Part shown: positions 41,800 to 53,938 of the stretch, one piece after another | Numbering within the stretch: position 1 is the stretch's first letter | How the letters are laid out: each line of letters starts with the position of its first letter | DNA from: Euwallacea fornicatus | Taxonomy: Eukaryota > Arthropoda > Insecta > Coleoptera > Curculionidae | Reading direction: 5' to 3' | Length of the DNA: 64,000 bases | Assembly (NCBI RefSeq): GCF_040115645.1 | Contig: NW_027096008.1 | Span: 1,302,001-1,366,000 of the forward strand | Translations under genes and position numbers: made by a program | The notes under the pieces: model-generated | Seen by the model: only the letters and a program-made list of their open reading frames with translations | Database searches by the model: none | Told to the model about the DNA's origin: nothing

Positions 41800-44700
41800 T
41801 CGGCAAACGAGGACCAAATTTGTTAAACAAAGTGTCAAATTAATCAGCACGACGAGATTTTGAATATGTCACAACACATCATGATTGCATCTTGTTGAAT
41901 TTCCAAGAAAAATAGTACTTTATGTGCTCAAACACACAACTTTTGTGACTTTTCAAACTTTGAAGCTCGATAGCTTCGGCAAATGAGGACCAAATTTGTT
42001 AAACAAAGTGTCAAATTAATCAGCTCGACGAGATTTTGAATATGTCACAACACATCATGATTGCATCTTGTTGAATTTCCAAGAAAAATAGTACTTTATG
42101 TGCTCAAACACACAACTTTTGTGACTTTTCCAATTTTGAAGCTCGATAAATTTGGCAAATGTGGACCAAATTTGTTAACCAAAGTGTCAAATTAATCATC
42201 TCGACGAGATCTTTAAAATGACACAACAATTCATGATTGCATCTTGTTGAATTTCCAAGAAAAATAGTACTTTATGTGCTCAAACACACAACTTTTGTGA
42301 CTTTTCCAATTTTGAAGCTCGATAAATTTGGCAAATGTGGACCAAATTTGTTAACCAAAGTGTCAAATTAATCATCTCGACGAGATCTTTAAAATGACAC
42401 AACAATTCATGATTGCATCTTGTTGAATTTCCAAGAAAAATAGTACTTTATGTGCTCAAACACACAACTTTTGTGACTTTTCCAATTTTGAAGCTCGATA
42501 ACTTCGGCAAATGTGGACCAAATTTGTTAACCAAAGTGTCAAATTCATCAGCTCGACGAGATCTTTAAAATGACACAACAATTCATGATTGCATCTTGTT
42601 GAATTTCCAAGAAAAATAGTACTTTATGTGCTCAAACACACAACTTTTGTGACTTTTCAAACTTTGAAGCTCGATAACTTCGGCAAATGTGGAACAAATT
42701 TCTTAAACAAAGTGTCAAATTAATCAGCTCGACGAGATCTTTAAAATGACACAACAATTGATGATTGCATCTTGTTGAATTTCCAAGAAAAATAGTACTT
42801 TATGTGCTCAAACACACAACTTTTGTGACTTTTCCAATTTTGAAGCTCGATAACTTCGGCAAATGAGGACCAAATTTGTTAAACAAAGTGTCAAATTAAT
42901 CAGCTCGACGAGATTTTGAATATGTCACAACACATCATGATTGCATCTTGTTGAATTTCCAAGAAAAATAGTACTTTATGTGCTCAAACACACAACTTTT
43001 GTGACTTTTCAAACTTTGAAGCTCGATAGCTTCGGCAAATGAAGACCAAATTTGTTAAACAAAGTGTCAAATTAATCAGCTCGACGAGATTTTGAAGATG
43101 TCACAACACATCATGATTATATCTTGTTGAACTTCTAAGAAAAATAGTACTTTATGTGCTCAAACACACAACTTTTGTGACTTTTCAAACTTTGAAGCTC
43201 GATAACTTCGGCAAATGTGGACCAAATTTCTTAAACAAAGTGTCAAATTAATCAGCTCGACGAGATCTTTAAAATGTCACAACACATCATGATTGCATCT
43301 TGTTGAATTTCCAAGAAAAATAGTACTTTATGTGCTCAAACACACAACTTTTGTGACTTTTCCAATTTTGAAGCTCGATAACTTCGGCAAATGTGGACCA
43401 AATTTGTTAACCAAAGTGTCAAATTCATCAGCTCGACGATATCTTTAAAATGACACAACAATTCATGATTGCATCTTGTTGAATTTCCAAGAAAAATAGT
43501 ACTTTATGTGCTCAAACACACAACTTTTGTGACTTTTCAAACTTTGAAGCTCGATAACTTCGGCAAATGTGGACCAAATTTCTTAAACAAAGTGTCAAAT
43601 TAATCAGCTCGACGAGATCTTTAAAATGTCACAACACATCATGATTGCATCTTGTTGAATTTCCAAGAAAAATAGTACTTTATGTGCTCAAACACACAAC
43701 TTTTGTGACTTTTCCAATTTTGAAGCTCGATAACTTCGGCAAATGTGGACCAAATTTGTTAACCAAAGTGTCAAATTCATCAGCTCGACGAGATCTTTAA
43801 AATGACACAACAATTGATGATTGCATCTTGTTGAATTTCCAAGAAAAATAGTACTTTATGTGCTCAAACACACAAGTTTTGTGACTTTTCCAAATTTGAA
43901 GCTCGATAACTTTGGCAAATGTGGAACAAATTTCTTAAACAAAGTGTCAAATTAATCAGCTCGACGAGATCTTTAAAATGACACAACAATTGATGATTGC
44001 ATCTTGTTGAATTTCCAAGAAAAATAGTACTTTATGTGCTCAAACACACAAGTTTTGTGACTTTTCCAAATTTGAAGCTCGATAACTTTGGCAAATGTGG
44101 ACCAAATTTGTTAAACAAAGTGTCAAATTAATCAGCTCGACGAGATTTTGAATATGTCACAACACATCATGATTGCATCTTGTTGAATTTCCAAGAAAAA
44201 TAGTACTTTATGTGCTCAAACACACAACTTTTGTGACTTTTCAAACTTTGAAGCTCGATAGCTTTGGCAAATGTGGACCAAATTGCTTAAACAAAGTGTC
44301 AAATTAATCAGCTCGACGAGATCATTAAAATGACACAACAATTCATGATTGCATCTTGTTGAATTTCCAAGAAAAATAGTACTTTATGTGCTCAAACACA
44401 CAAGTTTTGTGACTTTTCCAAATTTGAAGCTCGATAACTTTGGCAAATGTGGACCAAATTTGTTAAACAAAGTGTCAAATTAATCAGCTCGACGAGATTT
44501 TGAATATGTCACAACACATCATGATTGCATCTTGTTGAATTTCCATGAAAAATAGTACTTTATGTGCTCAAACACACAACTTTTGTGACTTTTCAAACTT
44601 TGAAGCTCGATAGCTTCGGCAAATGAGGACCAAATTTGTTACACAAAGTGTCAAAGTAATCACCTCAACGAGATTTTGAAGATGTCACAACACATCATGA

Positions 44701-45300
44701 TTACATCTTGTTGAACTTCTAAGAAAAATAGTACTTTATGTGCTCAAACACACAACTTTTGTGACTTTTCAAACTTTGAAGCTCGATAACTTCGGCAAAT
44801 GTGGACCAAATTTCTTAAACAAAGTGTCAAATTAATCAGCTCGACGAGATCTTTAAAATGTCACAACACATCATGATTGCATCTTGTTGAATTTCCAAGA
44901 AAAATAGTACTTTATGTGCTCAAACACACAACTTTTGTGACTTTTCCAATTTTGAAGCTCGATAACTTCGGCAAATGTGGACCAAATTTGTTAACCAATG
45001 TGTCAAATTCATCAGCTCGACGAGATCTTTAAAATGACACAACAATTCATGATTGCATCTTGTTGAATTTCCAAGAAAAATAGTACTTTATGTGCTCAAA
45101 CACACAACTTTTGTGACTTTTCCAATTTTGAAGCTCGATAACTTCGGCAAATGTGGACCAAATTTGTTAACCAAAGTGTCAAATTCATCAGCTCGACGAG
45201 ATCTTTAAAATGACACAACAATTCATGATTGCATCTTGTTGAATTTCCAAGAAAAATAGTACTTTATGTGCTCAAACACACAAGTTTTGTGACTTTTCCA
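41800..45300 (+). repeat. 20-monomer higher-order block, copy 1
   Basis: Markers are CAGCACGACGAG at 41845, ATTATATC at 43116, CGACGATATC near 43435, CAAATTGCTTAAAC near 44280, GATCATTAAAATG near 44330 and CCATGAAAAATAG near 44543. All recur downstream at +3520 bp (20 periods) in the first half and +3168 bp (18 periods) in the second half. Confidence 0.8.
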
Positions 45301-45319
45301 AATTTGAAGCTCGATAACT

Positions 45320-48230
45320 TTGGCAAATGAGGACCAAATTTGTTAAACAAAGTGTCAAATTAATCAGCACGACGAGATTTTGAATATGTCACAACACATC
45401 ATGATTGCATCTTGTTGAATTTCCAAGAAAAATAGTACTTTATGTGCTCAAACACACAACTTTTGTGACTTTTCAAACTTTGAAGCTCGATAGCTTCGGC
45501 AAATGAGGACCAAATTTGTTAAACAAAGTGTCAAATTAATCAGCTCGACGAGATTTTGAATATGTCACAACACATCATGATTGCATCTTGTTGAATTTCC
45601 AAGAAAAATAGTACTTTATGTGCTCAAACACACAACTTTTGTGACTTTTCCAATTTTGAAGCTCGATAAATTTGGCAAATGTGGACCAAATTTGTTAACC
45701 AAAGTGTCAAATTAATCATCTCGACGAGATCTTTAAAATGACACAACAATTCATGATTGCATCTTGTTGAATTTCCAAGAAAAATAGTACTTTATGTGCT
45801 CAAACACACAACTTTTGTGACTTTTCCAATTTTGAAGCTCGATAAATTTGGCAAATGTGGACCAAATTTGTTAACCAAAGTGTCAAATTAATCATCTCGA
45901 CGAGATCTTTAAAATGACACAACAATTCATTATTGCATCTTGTTGAATTTCCAAGAAAAATAGTACTTTATGTGCTCAAACACACAACTTTTGTGACTTT
46001 TCCAATTTTGAAGCTCGATAACTTCGGCAAATGTGGACCAAATTTGTTAACCAAAGTGTCAAATTCATCAGCTCGACGAGATCTTTAAAATGACACAACA
46101 ATTCATGATTGCATCTTGTTGAATTTCCAAGAAAAATAGTACTTTATGTGCTCAAACACACAACTTTTGTGACTTTTCAAACTTTGAAGCTCGATAACTT
46201 CGGCAAATGTGGAACAAATTTCTTAAACAAAGTGTCAAATTAATCAGCTCGACGAGATCTTTAAAATGACACAACAATTGATGATTGCATCTTGTTGAAT
46301 TTCCAAGAAAAATAGTACTTTATGTGCTCAAACACACAACTTTTGTGACTTTTCCAATTTTGAAGCTCGATAACTTCGGCAAATGAGGACCAAATTTGTT
46401 AAACAAAGTGTCAAATTAATCAGCTCGACGAGATTTTGAATATGTCACAACACATCATGATTGCATCTTGTTGAATTTCCAAGAAAAATAGTACTTTATG
46501 TGCTCAAACACACAACTTTTGTGACTTTTCAAACTTTGAAGCTCGATAGCTTCGGCAAATGAAGACCAAATTTGTTAAACAAAGTGTCAAATTAATCAGC
46601 TCGACGAGATTTTGAAGATGTCACAACACATCATGATTATATCTTGTTGAACTTCTAAGAAAAATAGTACTTTATGTGCTCAAACACACAACTTTTGTGA
46701 CTTTTCAAACTTTGAAGCTCGATAACTTCGGCAAATGTGGACCAAATTTCTTAAACAAAGTGTCAAATTAATCAGCTCGACGAGATCTTTAAAATGTCAC
46801 AACACATCATGATTGCATCTTGTTGAATTTCCAAGAAAAATAGTACTTTATGTGCTCAAACACACAACTTTTGTGACTTTTCCAATTTTGAAGCTCGATA
46901 ACTTCGGCAAATGTGGACCAAATTTGTTAACCAAAGTGTCAAATTCATCAGCTCGACGATATCTTTAAAATGACACAACAATTCATGATTGCATCTTGTT
47001 GAATTTCCAAGAAAAATAGTACTTTATGTGCTCAAACACACAACTTTTGTGACTTTTCAAACTTTGAAGCTCGATAACTTCGGCAAATGTGGACCAAATT
47101 TCTTAAACAAAGTGTCAAATTAATCAGCTCGACGAGATCTTTAAAATGACACAACAATTGATGATTGCATCTTGTTGAATTTCCAAGAAAAATAGTACTT
47201 TATGTGCTCAAACACACAAGTTTTGTGACTTTTCCAAATTTGAAGCTCGATAACTTTGGCAAATGTGGACCAAATTTGTTAAACAAAGTGTCAAATTAAT
47301 CAGCTCGACGAGATTTTGAATATGTCACAACACATCATGATTGCATCTTGTTGAATTTCCAAGAAAAATAGTACTTTATGTGCTCAAACACACAACTTTT
47401 GTGACTTTTCAAACTTTGAAGCTCGATAGCTTTGGCAAATGTGGACCAAATTGCTTAAACAAAGTGTCAAATTAATCAGCTCGACGAGATCATTAAAATG
47501 ACACAACAATTCATGATTGCATCTTGTTGAATTTCCAAGAAAAATAGTACTTTATGTGCTCAAACACACAAGTTTTGTGACTTTTCCAAATTTGAAGCTC
47601 GATAACTTTGGCAAATGTGGACCAAATTTGTTAAACAAAGTGTCAAATTAATCAGCTCGACGAGATTTTGAATATGTCACAACACATCATGATTGCATCT
47701 TGTTGAATTTCCATGAAAAATAGTACTTTATGTGCTCAAACACACAACTTTTGTGACTTTTCAAACTTTGAAGCTCGATAGCTCCGGCAAATGAGGACCA
47801 AATTTGTTACACAAAGTGTCAAAGTAATCACCTCAACGAGATTTTGAAGATGTCACAACACATCATGATTACATCTTGTTGAACTTCTAAGAAAAATAGT
47901 ACTTTATGTGCTCAAACACACAACTTTTGTGACTTTTCAAACTTTGAAGCTCGATAACTTCGGCAAATGTGGACCAAATTTCTTAAACAAAGTGTCAAAT
48001 TAATCAGCTCGACGAGATCTTTAAAATGTCACAACACATCATGATTGCATCTTGTTGAATTTCCAAGAAAAATAGTACTTTATGTGCTCAAACACACAAC
48101 TTTTGTGACTTTTCCAATTTTGAAGCTCGATAACTTCGGCAAATGTGGACCAAATTTGTTAACCAAAGTGTCAAATTCATCAGCTCGACGAGATCTTTAA
48201 AATGACACAACAATTCATGATTGCATCTTG
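45320..48230 (+). repeat. 20-monomer higher-order block, copy 2 (two monomers shorter)
   Basis: The markers at 45365, 46636, about 46955, 47450, 47500 and 47711 repeat copy 1. Two monomers present at about 43620-43970 in copy 1 are missing here. A partial third copy starts around 57560, with CAGCACGACGAG at 57585; this is 55 periods plus the 2540-bp element from 45365. Confidence 0.8.
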
Positions 48231-51200
48231 TTGAATTTCCAAGAAAAATAGTACTTTATGTGCTCAAACACACAAGTTTTGTGACTTTTCCAAATTTGAA
48301 GCTCGATAACTTTGGCAAATGTGGACCAAATTTCTTAAACAAAGTGTCAAATTAATCAGCTCGACGAGATCTTTAAAATGACACAACAATTCATGATTGC
48401 ATCTTGTTGAATTTCCAAGAAAAATAGTACTTTATGTGCTCAAACACACAAGTTTTGTGACTTTTCCAAATTTGAAGCTCGATAACTTTGGCAAATGTGG
48501 ACCAAATTTGTTAACCAAAGTGTCAAATTAATCAGCTCGACGAGATTTTGAATATGTCACAACACATCATGATTGCATCTTGTTGAATTTCCAAGAAAAA
48601 TAGTACTTTATGTGCTCAAACACACAACTTTTGTGACTTTTCAAACTTTGAAGCTCGATAACTTCGGCAAATGTGGAACAAATTTCTTAAACAAAGTGTC
48701 AAATTAATCAGCTCGACGAGATCTTTAAAATGACACAACAATTCATGATTGCATCTTGTTGAATTTCCAAGAAAAATAGTACTTTATGTGCTCAAACACA
48801 CAAGTTTTGTGACTTTTCCAAATTTGAAGCTCGATAACTTTGGCAAATGTGGACCAAATTTGTTAACCAAAGTGTCAAATTAATCAGCTCGACGAGATCT
48901 TTAAAATGACACAACAATTCATGATTGCATCTTGTTGAACTTCCAAGAAAAATAGTACTTTATGTGCTCAAACACACATATTTTGTGACTTTTCAAACTC
49001 TGAAGCTCGATAACTTTGGCAAATGTGGACCAAATTTGTTACACAAAGTGTCAAAGTAATCACCTCAACGAGATTTTGAAGATGTCACAACACATCATGA
49101 TTACATCTTGTTGAACTTCTAAGAAAAATAGTACTTTATGTGCTCAAACACACAACTTTTGTGACTTTTCAAACTTTAAAGCTCGATAACTTCGGCAAAT
49201 GTGGACCAAATTTCTTAAACAAAGTGTCAAATTAATCAGCTCGACGAGATCTTTAAAATGTCACAACACATCATGATTGCATCTTGTTGAATTTCCAAGA
49301 AAAATAGTACTTTATGTGCTCAAACACACAACTTTTGTGACTTTTCCAATTTTGAAGCTCGATAACTTCGGCAAATGTGGACCAAATTTGTTAACCAAAG
49401 TGTCAAATTCATCAGCTCGACGAGATCTTTAAAATGACACAACAATTCATGATTGCATCTTGTTGAATTTCCAAGAAAAATAGTACTTTATGTGCTCAAA
49501 CACACAACTTTTGTGACTTTTCCAATTTTGAAGCTCGATAACTTCGGCAAATGTGGACCAAATTTGTTAACCAAAGTGTCAAATTCATCAGCTCGACGAG
49601 ATCTTTAAAATGACACAACAATTCATGATTGCATCTTGTTGAATTTCCAAGAAAAATAGTACTTTATGTGCTCAAACACACAACTTTTGTGACTTTTCAA
49701 ACTTTGAAGCTCGATAACTTCGGCAAATGTGGAACAAATTTCTTAAACAAAGTGTCAAATTAATCAGCTCGACGAGATCTTTAAAATGACACAACAATTG
49801 ATGATTGCATCTTGTTGAATTTCCAAGAAAAATAGTACTTTATGTGCTCAAACACACAACTTTTGTGACTTTTCAAACTTTGAAGCTCGATAGCTTCGGC
49901 AAATGAGGACCAAATTTGTTAAACAAAGTGTCAAATTAATCAGCTCGACGAGATTTTGAATATGTCACAACACATCATGATTGCATCTTGTTGAATTTCC
50001 AAGAAAAATAGTACTTTATGTGCTCAAACACACAACTTTTGTGACTTTTCCAATTTTGAAGCTCGATAAATTTGGCAAATGTGGACCAAATTTGTTAACC
50101 AAAGTGTCAAATTCATCAGCTCGACGAGATCTTTAAAATGACACAACAATTCATGATTGCATCTTGTTGAATTTCCAATAAAAATAGTACTTTATGTGCT
50201 CAAACACACAACTTTTGTGACTTTTCAAATTTTGAAGCTCGATAACTTCGGCAAATGTGGACCAAATTTCTTAAACAAAGTGTCAAATTAATCAGCTCGA
50301 CGAGATCTTTAAAATGACACAACAATTCATGATTGCATCTTGTTGAATTTCCAAGAAAAATAGTACTTTATGTGCTCAAACACACAACTTTTGTGACTTT
50401 TCCAATTTTGAAGCTCGATAACTTCGGCAAATGAGGACCAAATTTGTTAAACAAAGTGTCAAATTAATCAGCTCGACGAGATTTTGAATATGTCACAACA
50501 CATCATGATTGCATCTTGTTGAATTTCCAAGAAAAATAGTACTTTATGTGCTCAAACACACAACTTTTGTGACTTTTCAAACTTTGAAGCTCGATAGCTT
50601 CGGCAAATGAGGACCAAATTTGTTAAACAGAGTGTAAAATTAATCAGCTCGACGAGATTTTGAATATGTCACAACACATCATGATTGCATCTTGTTGAAT
50701 TTCCAAGAAAAGTAGTACTTTATGTGCTCAAACACACAACTTTTGTGACTTTTCAAACTTTGAAGCTCGATAGCTTCGGCAAATGAAGACCAAATTTGTT
50801 AAACAAAGTGTCAAATTAATCAGCTCGACGAGATTTTGAAGATGTCACAACACATCATGATTGCATCTTGTTGAATTTCCAAGAAAAATAGTACTTTATG
50901 TGCTCAAACACACAACTTTTGTGACTTTTCCAAATTTGAAGCTCGATAAATTTGGCAAATGTGGACCAAATTTGTTAACCAAAGTGTCAAATTAATCATC
51001 TCGACGAGATCTTTAAAATGACACAACAATTCATGATTGCATCTTGTTGAATTTCCAAGAAAAATAGTACTTTATGTGCTCAAACACACAACTTTTGTGA
51101 CTTTTCCAATTTTGAAGCTCGATAACTTCGGCAAATGTGGACCAAATTTGTTAACCAAAGTGTCAAATTCATCAGCTCGACGAGATCTTTAAAATGACAC

Positions 51201-52554
51201 AACAATTCATGATTGCATCTTGTTGAATTTCCAAGAAAAATAGTACTTTATGTGCTCAAACACACAACTTTTGTGACTTTTCAAACTTTGAAGCTCGATA
51301 ACTTTGGCAAATGTGGAACAAATTTCTTAAACAAAGTGTCAAATTAATCAGCTCGACGAGATCTTTAACATGACACAACAATTCATGATTGCATCTTGTT
51401 GAATTTCCAAGAAAAATAGTACTTTATGTGCTCAAACACACAACTTTTGTGACTTTTCAAACTTTGAAGCTCGATAACTTCGGCAAATGTGGAACAAATT
51501 TCTTAAACAAAGTGTAAAATTAATCAGCTCGACGAGATTTTGAATATGTCACAACATATCATGATTGCATCTTGTTGAATTTCCAAGAAAAATAGTACTT
51601 TATGTGCTCAAACACACAACTTTTGTGACTTTTCAAATTTTGAAGCTCGATAGCTTCGGCAAATGAAGACCAAATTTGTTAAACAAAGTGTCAAATTAAT
51701 CAGCTCGACGAGATTTTGAAGATGTCACAACACATCATGATTACATCTTGTTGAACTTCTAAGAAAAATAGTACTTTATGTGCTCAAACACACAAGTTTT
51801 GTGACTTTTCCAAATTTGAAGCTCGATAACTTTGGCAAATGTGGACCAAATTTGTTAACCAAAGTGTCAAATTAATCAGCTCGACGAGATTTTGAATATG
51901 TCACAACACATCATGATTGCATCTTGTTGAATTTCCAAGAAAAATAGTACTTTATGTGCTCAAACACACATATTTTGTGACTTTTCAAACTTTGAAGCTC
52001 GATAACTTTGGCAAATGTGGACCAAATTTGTTAACCAAAGTGTCAAATTAATCAGCTCGACGAGATCTTTAAAATGACACAACAATTCATGATTGCATCT
52101 TGTTGAATTTCCAAGAAAAATAGTACTTTATGTGCTCAAACACACAACTTTTGTGACTTTTCCAACTTTGAAGCTCGATAGCTTCGGCAAATGAGGACCA
52201 AATTTGTTAAACAGAGTGTAAAATTAATCAGCTCGACGAGATTTTGAATATGTCACAACACATGATGATTGCATCTTGTTGAATTTCCAAGAAAAATAGT
52301 ACTTTATGTGCTCAAACACACATATTTTGTGACTTTTCAAACTTTGAAGCTCGATAACTTTGGCAAATGTGGACCAAATTTGTTAACCAAAGTGTCAAAT
52401 TAATCAGCTCGACGAGATCTTTAAAATGACACAACAATTCATGATTGCATCTTGTTGAATTTCCAAGAAAAATAGTACTTTATGTGCTCAAACACACAAC
52501 TTTTGTGACTTTTCCAACTTTGAAGCTCGATAGCTTCGGCAAATGAGGACCAAA
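48060..52554 (+). repeat. Long-range duplicated block, copy 2 (interrupted by the element)
   Basis: This copy of 33100-38590 continues after the inserted element from 55095 to about 55740. Continuity of the copied variant series across the element shows that the two flanks were contiguous when the block was copied and that the element arrived later, or was absent from the template copy. Confidence 0.85.
52444..52554 (+). repeat. Split monomer, 5' part (111 bp)
   Basis: The monomer runs normally from ATTGCATC to GAGGACCAAA and is then cut between monomer positions 111 and 112. Its remaining 65 bp resume at 55095. Together they make exactly 176 bp. Confidence 0.95.
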
Positions 52555-52583
52555 GGCCGTGTACGGTTAAGGGGTCAGTTCGG

Positions 52584-52595
52584 CCCCCACGGGGG
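52584..52595. other. Subterminal hairpin CCCCC-AC-GGGGG (mirrored at 55054-55065)
   Basis: A short, very G+C-rich inverted repeat lies about 30 bp inside each end of the element, close to the near-palindrome CCGTGTACGG at 52557-52566. Subterminal structures of this kind could be recognition sites for a transposase, but this is inference from position only. Confidence 0.5.
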
Positions 52596-52994
52596 ATCGA
52601 TTTGAAATTTTTACCAATTGTTCCTATCATTCAAAGGACTTACCCCATAAAATTTCAACTTCCTAAGTCTCACCCTTTAAGAGTAGGACGGGGTTGGGGG
52701 TGAAAACTTTAAAACGTCATATCTCGGGAACTATTCATCGTACAGCATGGGGTAAAATGGTGCGTCCTTCAGTAAGCACCTTCTTATTTTCATATACTTG
52801 CAGATTTATCGGTTGATGCCAAAGGGCCGAAATAAAAAAAAATAAAAAAAACTTAGGTAATTTTAGGGGAGTTTGCATTTTGGTACACTAACCATTTTTG
52901 CACACTGTGTAGAGGACCTCTCGAAGTATCTACCCACAAAAAATCAGATTTGTACTAAATTCAGTATTTGAGATATAACGATTCAAAGTATAGG

Positions 52995-53003
52995 TATACA
53001 GGG
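52995..53003 (+). repeat. TATACAGGG motif 1 (left arm)
   Basis: This is the first of three directly oriented TATACAGGG motifs in the left arm (52995, 53119, 53414), each mirrored in the right arm. Here it is followed by TTATTC rather than TGT. Confidence 0.6.
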
Positions 53004-53118
53004 TTATTCACGCTATACGGCGCTGAATATTGTGGCTAAAATACGAGGCTTTCAAAAGGTTTCACTTTTGGGCTATATGGGGATCTATTATGGCTATTTT
53101 TTTAAATTATTTTTATAT

Positions 53119-53132
53119 TATACAGGGTGTCC
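53119..53132 (+). repeat. TATACAGGGTGTCC motif 2 (left arm)
   Basis: This motif is followed by GAAAAGCTC. From general knowledge, ACAGGGTGTCC-like strings recur in insect interspersed repeats, so the arm may contain a captured or nested element end. The mirror is at 54517-54530. Confidence 0.6.
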
Positions 53133-53413
53133 GAAAAGCTCTAAAAGTATCAAAGTTGTGTTTTTTTTAATGGAACCCTCTGTATATTATTACATTTTTG
53201 GATTCTCCGATCAAAATAAATGTCTGTTTTAATAAGGTTTACTATACCTAAAACTTAAGGTTTTTTAAATAATTTGAATTTTATCAAAATTTGACCTAAT
53301 TTTCATGTTTTAAACACTTAAGAAGTATTTAAGTTATGAAAGTGTAATTTACAGTGCAGTGTAACAATAGATCATATTTTACATATATCCCAATCATGAT
53401 AAATTTGCCATTT

Positions 53414-53427
53414 TATACAGGGTGTGC
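53414..53427 (+). repeat. TATACAGGGTGTGC motif 3 (left arm)
   Basis: This third copy lies 295 bp after motif 2 and is followed by AAAAATTAAAAC. Its mirror is at 54222-54235. Three same-direction copies in one arm suggest that the arm is itself composite. Confidence 0.6.
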
Positions 53428-53725
53428 AAAAATTAAAACTAATGAAATAAGAACTTTAAGTGACTATAACTTGATTAATTTAAATACAATGCGATATTTT
53501 TTTAACTTACCAGGATATGTAATTTTTAATTACCTATTGAACGGTATTAGGGTGTTCATCACTAAGTCTTCGCGTTTTTACGGAATACGCTAAATCATTG
53601 TTCTTTGCGCCATTTGGTGTTATTTAGTTAAAAATATCAATGTATAATATCTAGTTACCTATGATATTTCAAAATGTCAGATAATTTATTTAATCTGTCA
53701 GTTTAGTCTGCGTAGTTTGTTTTTC

Positions 53726-53923
53726 GTTTTTGCTAAAATGGTATTATTTTTCGTAATTTTGGACGCTTAGATCGTTTGTTATTTGAAATATTGTTGTGGT
53801 GTTACATAGTTATAATGAAGATTTACCCAAAAGAAGAGCGTATTGACATGATTTTTATTCTTGGAGAAAGTCATAAGAATTGTTTATTAAAAATTTGAAA
53901 AAACAACTACGAATTTTGAATTT
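53726..53923 (+). other. Element core between the arms (198 bp)
   Basis: This is the only part of the element without an inverted partner. Going left to right it holds an AT-rich leader, a start codon at 53815, a 27-codon open frame ending at 53898, and an imperfect copy of the inner end of the right arm. Its strand is set by the open frame. Confidence 0.85.
53815..53898 (+). pseudogene. Truncated transposon protein start (DUF4817-like helix-turn-helix remnant)
   Basis: An ATG opens a frame of 27 codons ending in TGA. The peptide begins MKIYPKEERIDMIFILGES and continues with a short HKNCLL-like stretch. The pattern of an aromatic residue plus a charged E-E near the start, then an I/M-hydrophobic-GE block and a conserved N, resembles the beginning of DUF4817 domains, an N-terminal helix-turn-helix domain common in insect transposon-derived proteins. 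That domain would normally continue with an A-rich helix and a basic P-containing turn; here the frame runs into arm-derived sequence and stops. I read it as the 5' end of an internally deleted gene. The family call rests on memory of the domain pattern. The alternative is a chance short frame. Confidence 0.5.
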
Positions 53924-53938
53924 GAAAAACAAACTACG
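53894..53938 (+). repeat. 27-bp-step direct repeat at the core/right-arm junction
   Basis: TTTGAAAAAACAACTACG (53894-53911) and TTTGAAAAACAAACTACG (53921-53938) are imperfect direct repeats. The second is the inner end of the right arm and the first lies in the core. The TGA stop of the truncated frame falls inside the first copy. Such a duplicated patch is typical of repair-mediated internal deletion. Confidence 0.7.

Larger units (their letters stand above)
1..52554 (+). repeat. Satellite array, left part (176-bp monomer, 298 intact copies plus a partial)
   Basis: Monomers follow each other head to tail with a period of 176 bp: the landmark ATTGCATCTTGTTGAA starts at 1, 177, 353 and 529 and, in the last monomer of this part, at 52444. 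The distance 1 to 52444 is 298 periods minus 5 bp, fully explained by five monomers with a 1-bp deletion in the landmark. No inversion, spacer or gene interrupts this stretch. Monomers differ at a limited set of linked positions, for example CTTCGG or CTTTGG, AATGAGG or AATGTGG, GTTAACCAAAG or GTTAAACAGAG, and GATTTTGAATATG or GATCTTTAAAATG. Stop codons are frequent and I see no open frame worth calling. A location in constitutive heterochromatin is inferred; whether it is centromeric cannot be told from sequence alone. Confidence 0.98.
52555..53725 (+). repeat. Left inverted arm (1171 bp)
   Basis: The arm starts GGCCGTGTACGG and ends GTAGTTTGTTTTTC. Each base p pairs with 107649-p in the right arm, with no indel. 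By eye I find five mismatches (52720, 53361, 53598, 53605, 53624), or about 99.6% identity. Three of the five lie in the innermost 130 bp. The outer 150 bp are G+C-richer, with G and C runs; the rest is AT-rich, with an A9-T-A8 tract near 52834-52851. Open frames at 53032-53232 and 53354-53593 begin with GTG, have mirror images in the other arm, and are not credible genes. Confidence 0.95.

Noticed and set aside
1..52554. CRISPR array
   Set aside because: The period is 176 bp, all parts of the unit repeat, there are no unique spacers, and no cas genes are present.
52439..52630. Open frame of 63 codons on the minus strand
   Set aside because: It spans the satellite/element junction, so it exists only because of the insertion, and it resembles no known protein.
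52700..52740. Common origin of satellite and element arm
   Set aside because: The resemblance between arm sequence ATATCTCGGGAACTATT and satellite GCTCGATAACTTCGG is short and weak, and no longer alignment is visible.
53032..53232. Open frame of 66 codons in the left arm (mirror at 54417-54617)
   Set aside because: It starts with GTG, lies in AT-rich arm sequence, and exists in two inverted copies; no domain is recognisable.
53354..53593. Open frame of 79 codons in the left arm (mirror at 54056-54295)
   Set aside because: It also has a GTG start, low-complexity N/Y/I-rich composition and no recognisable domain. The duplicate is a consequence of the inverted repeat.
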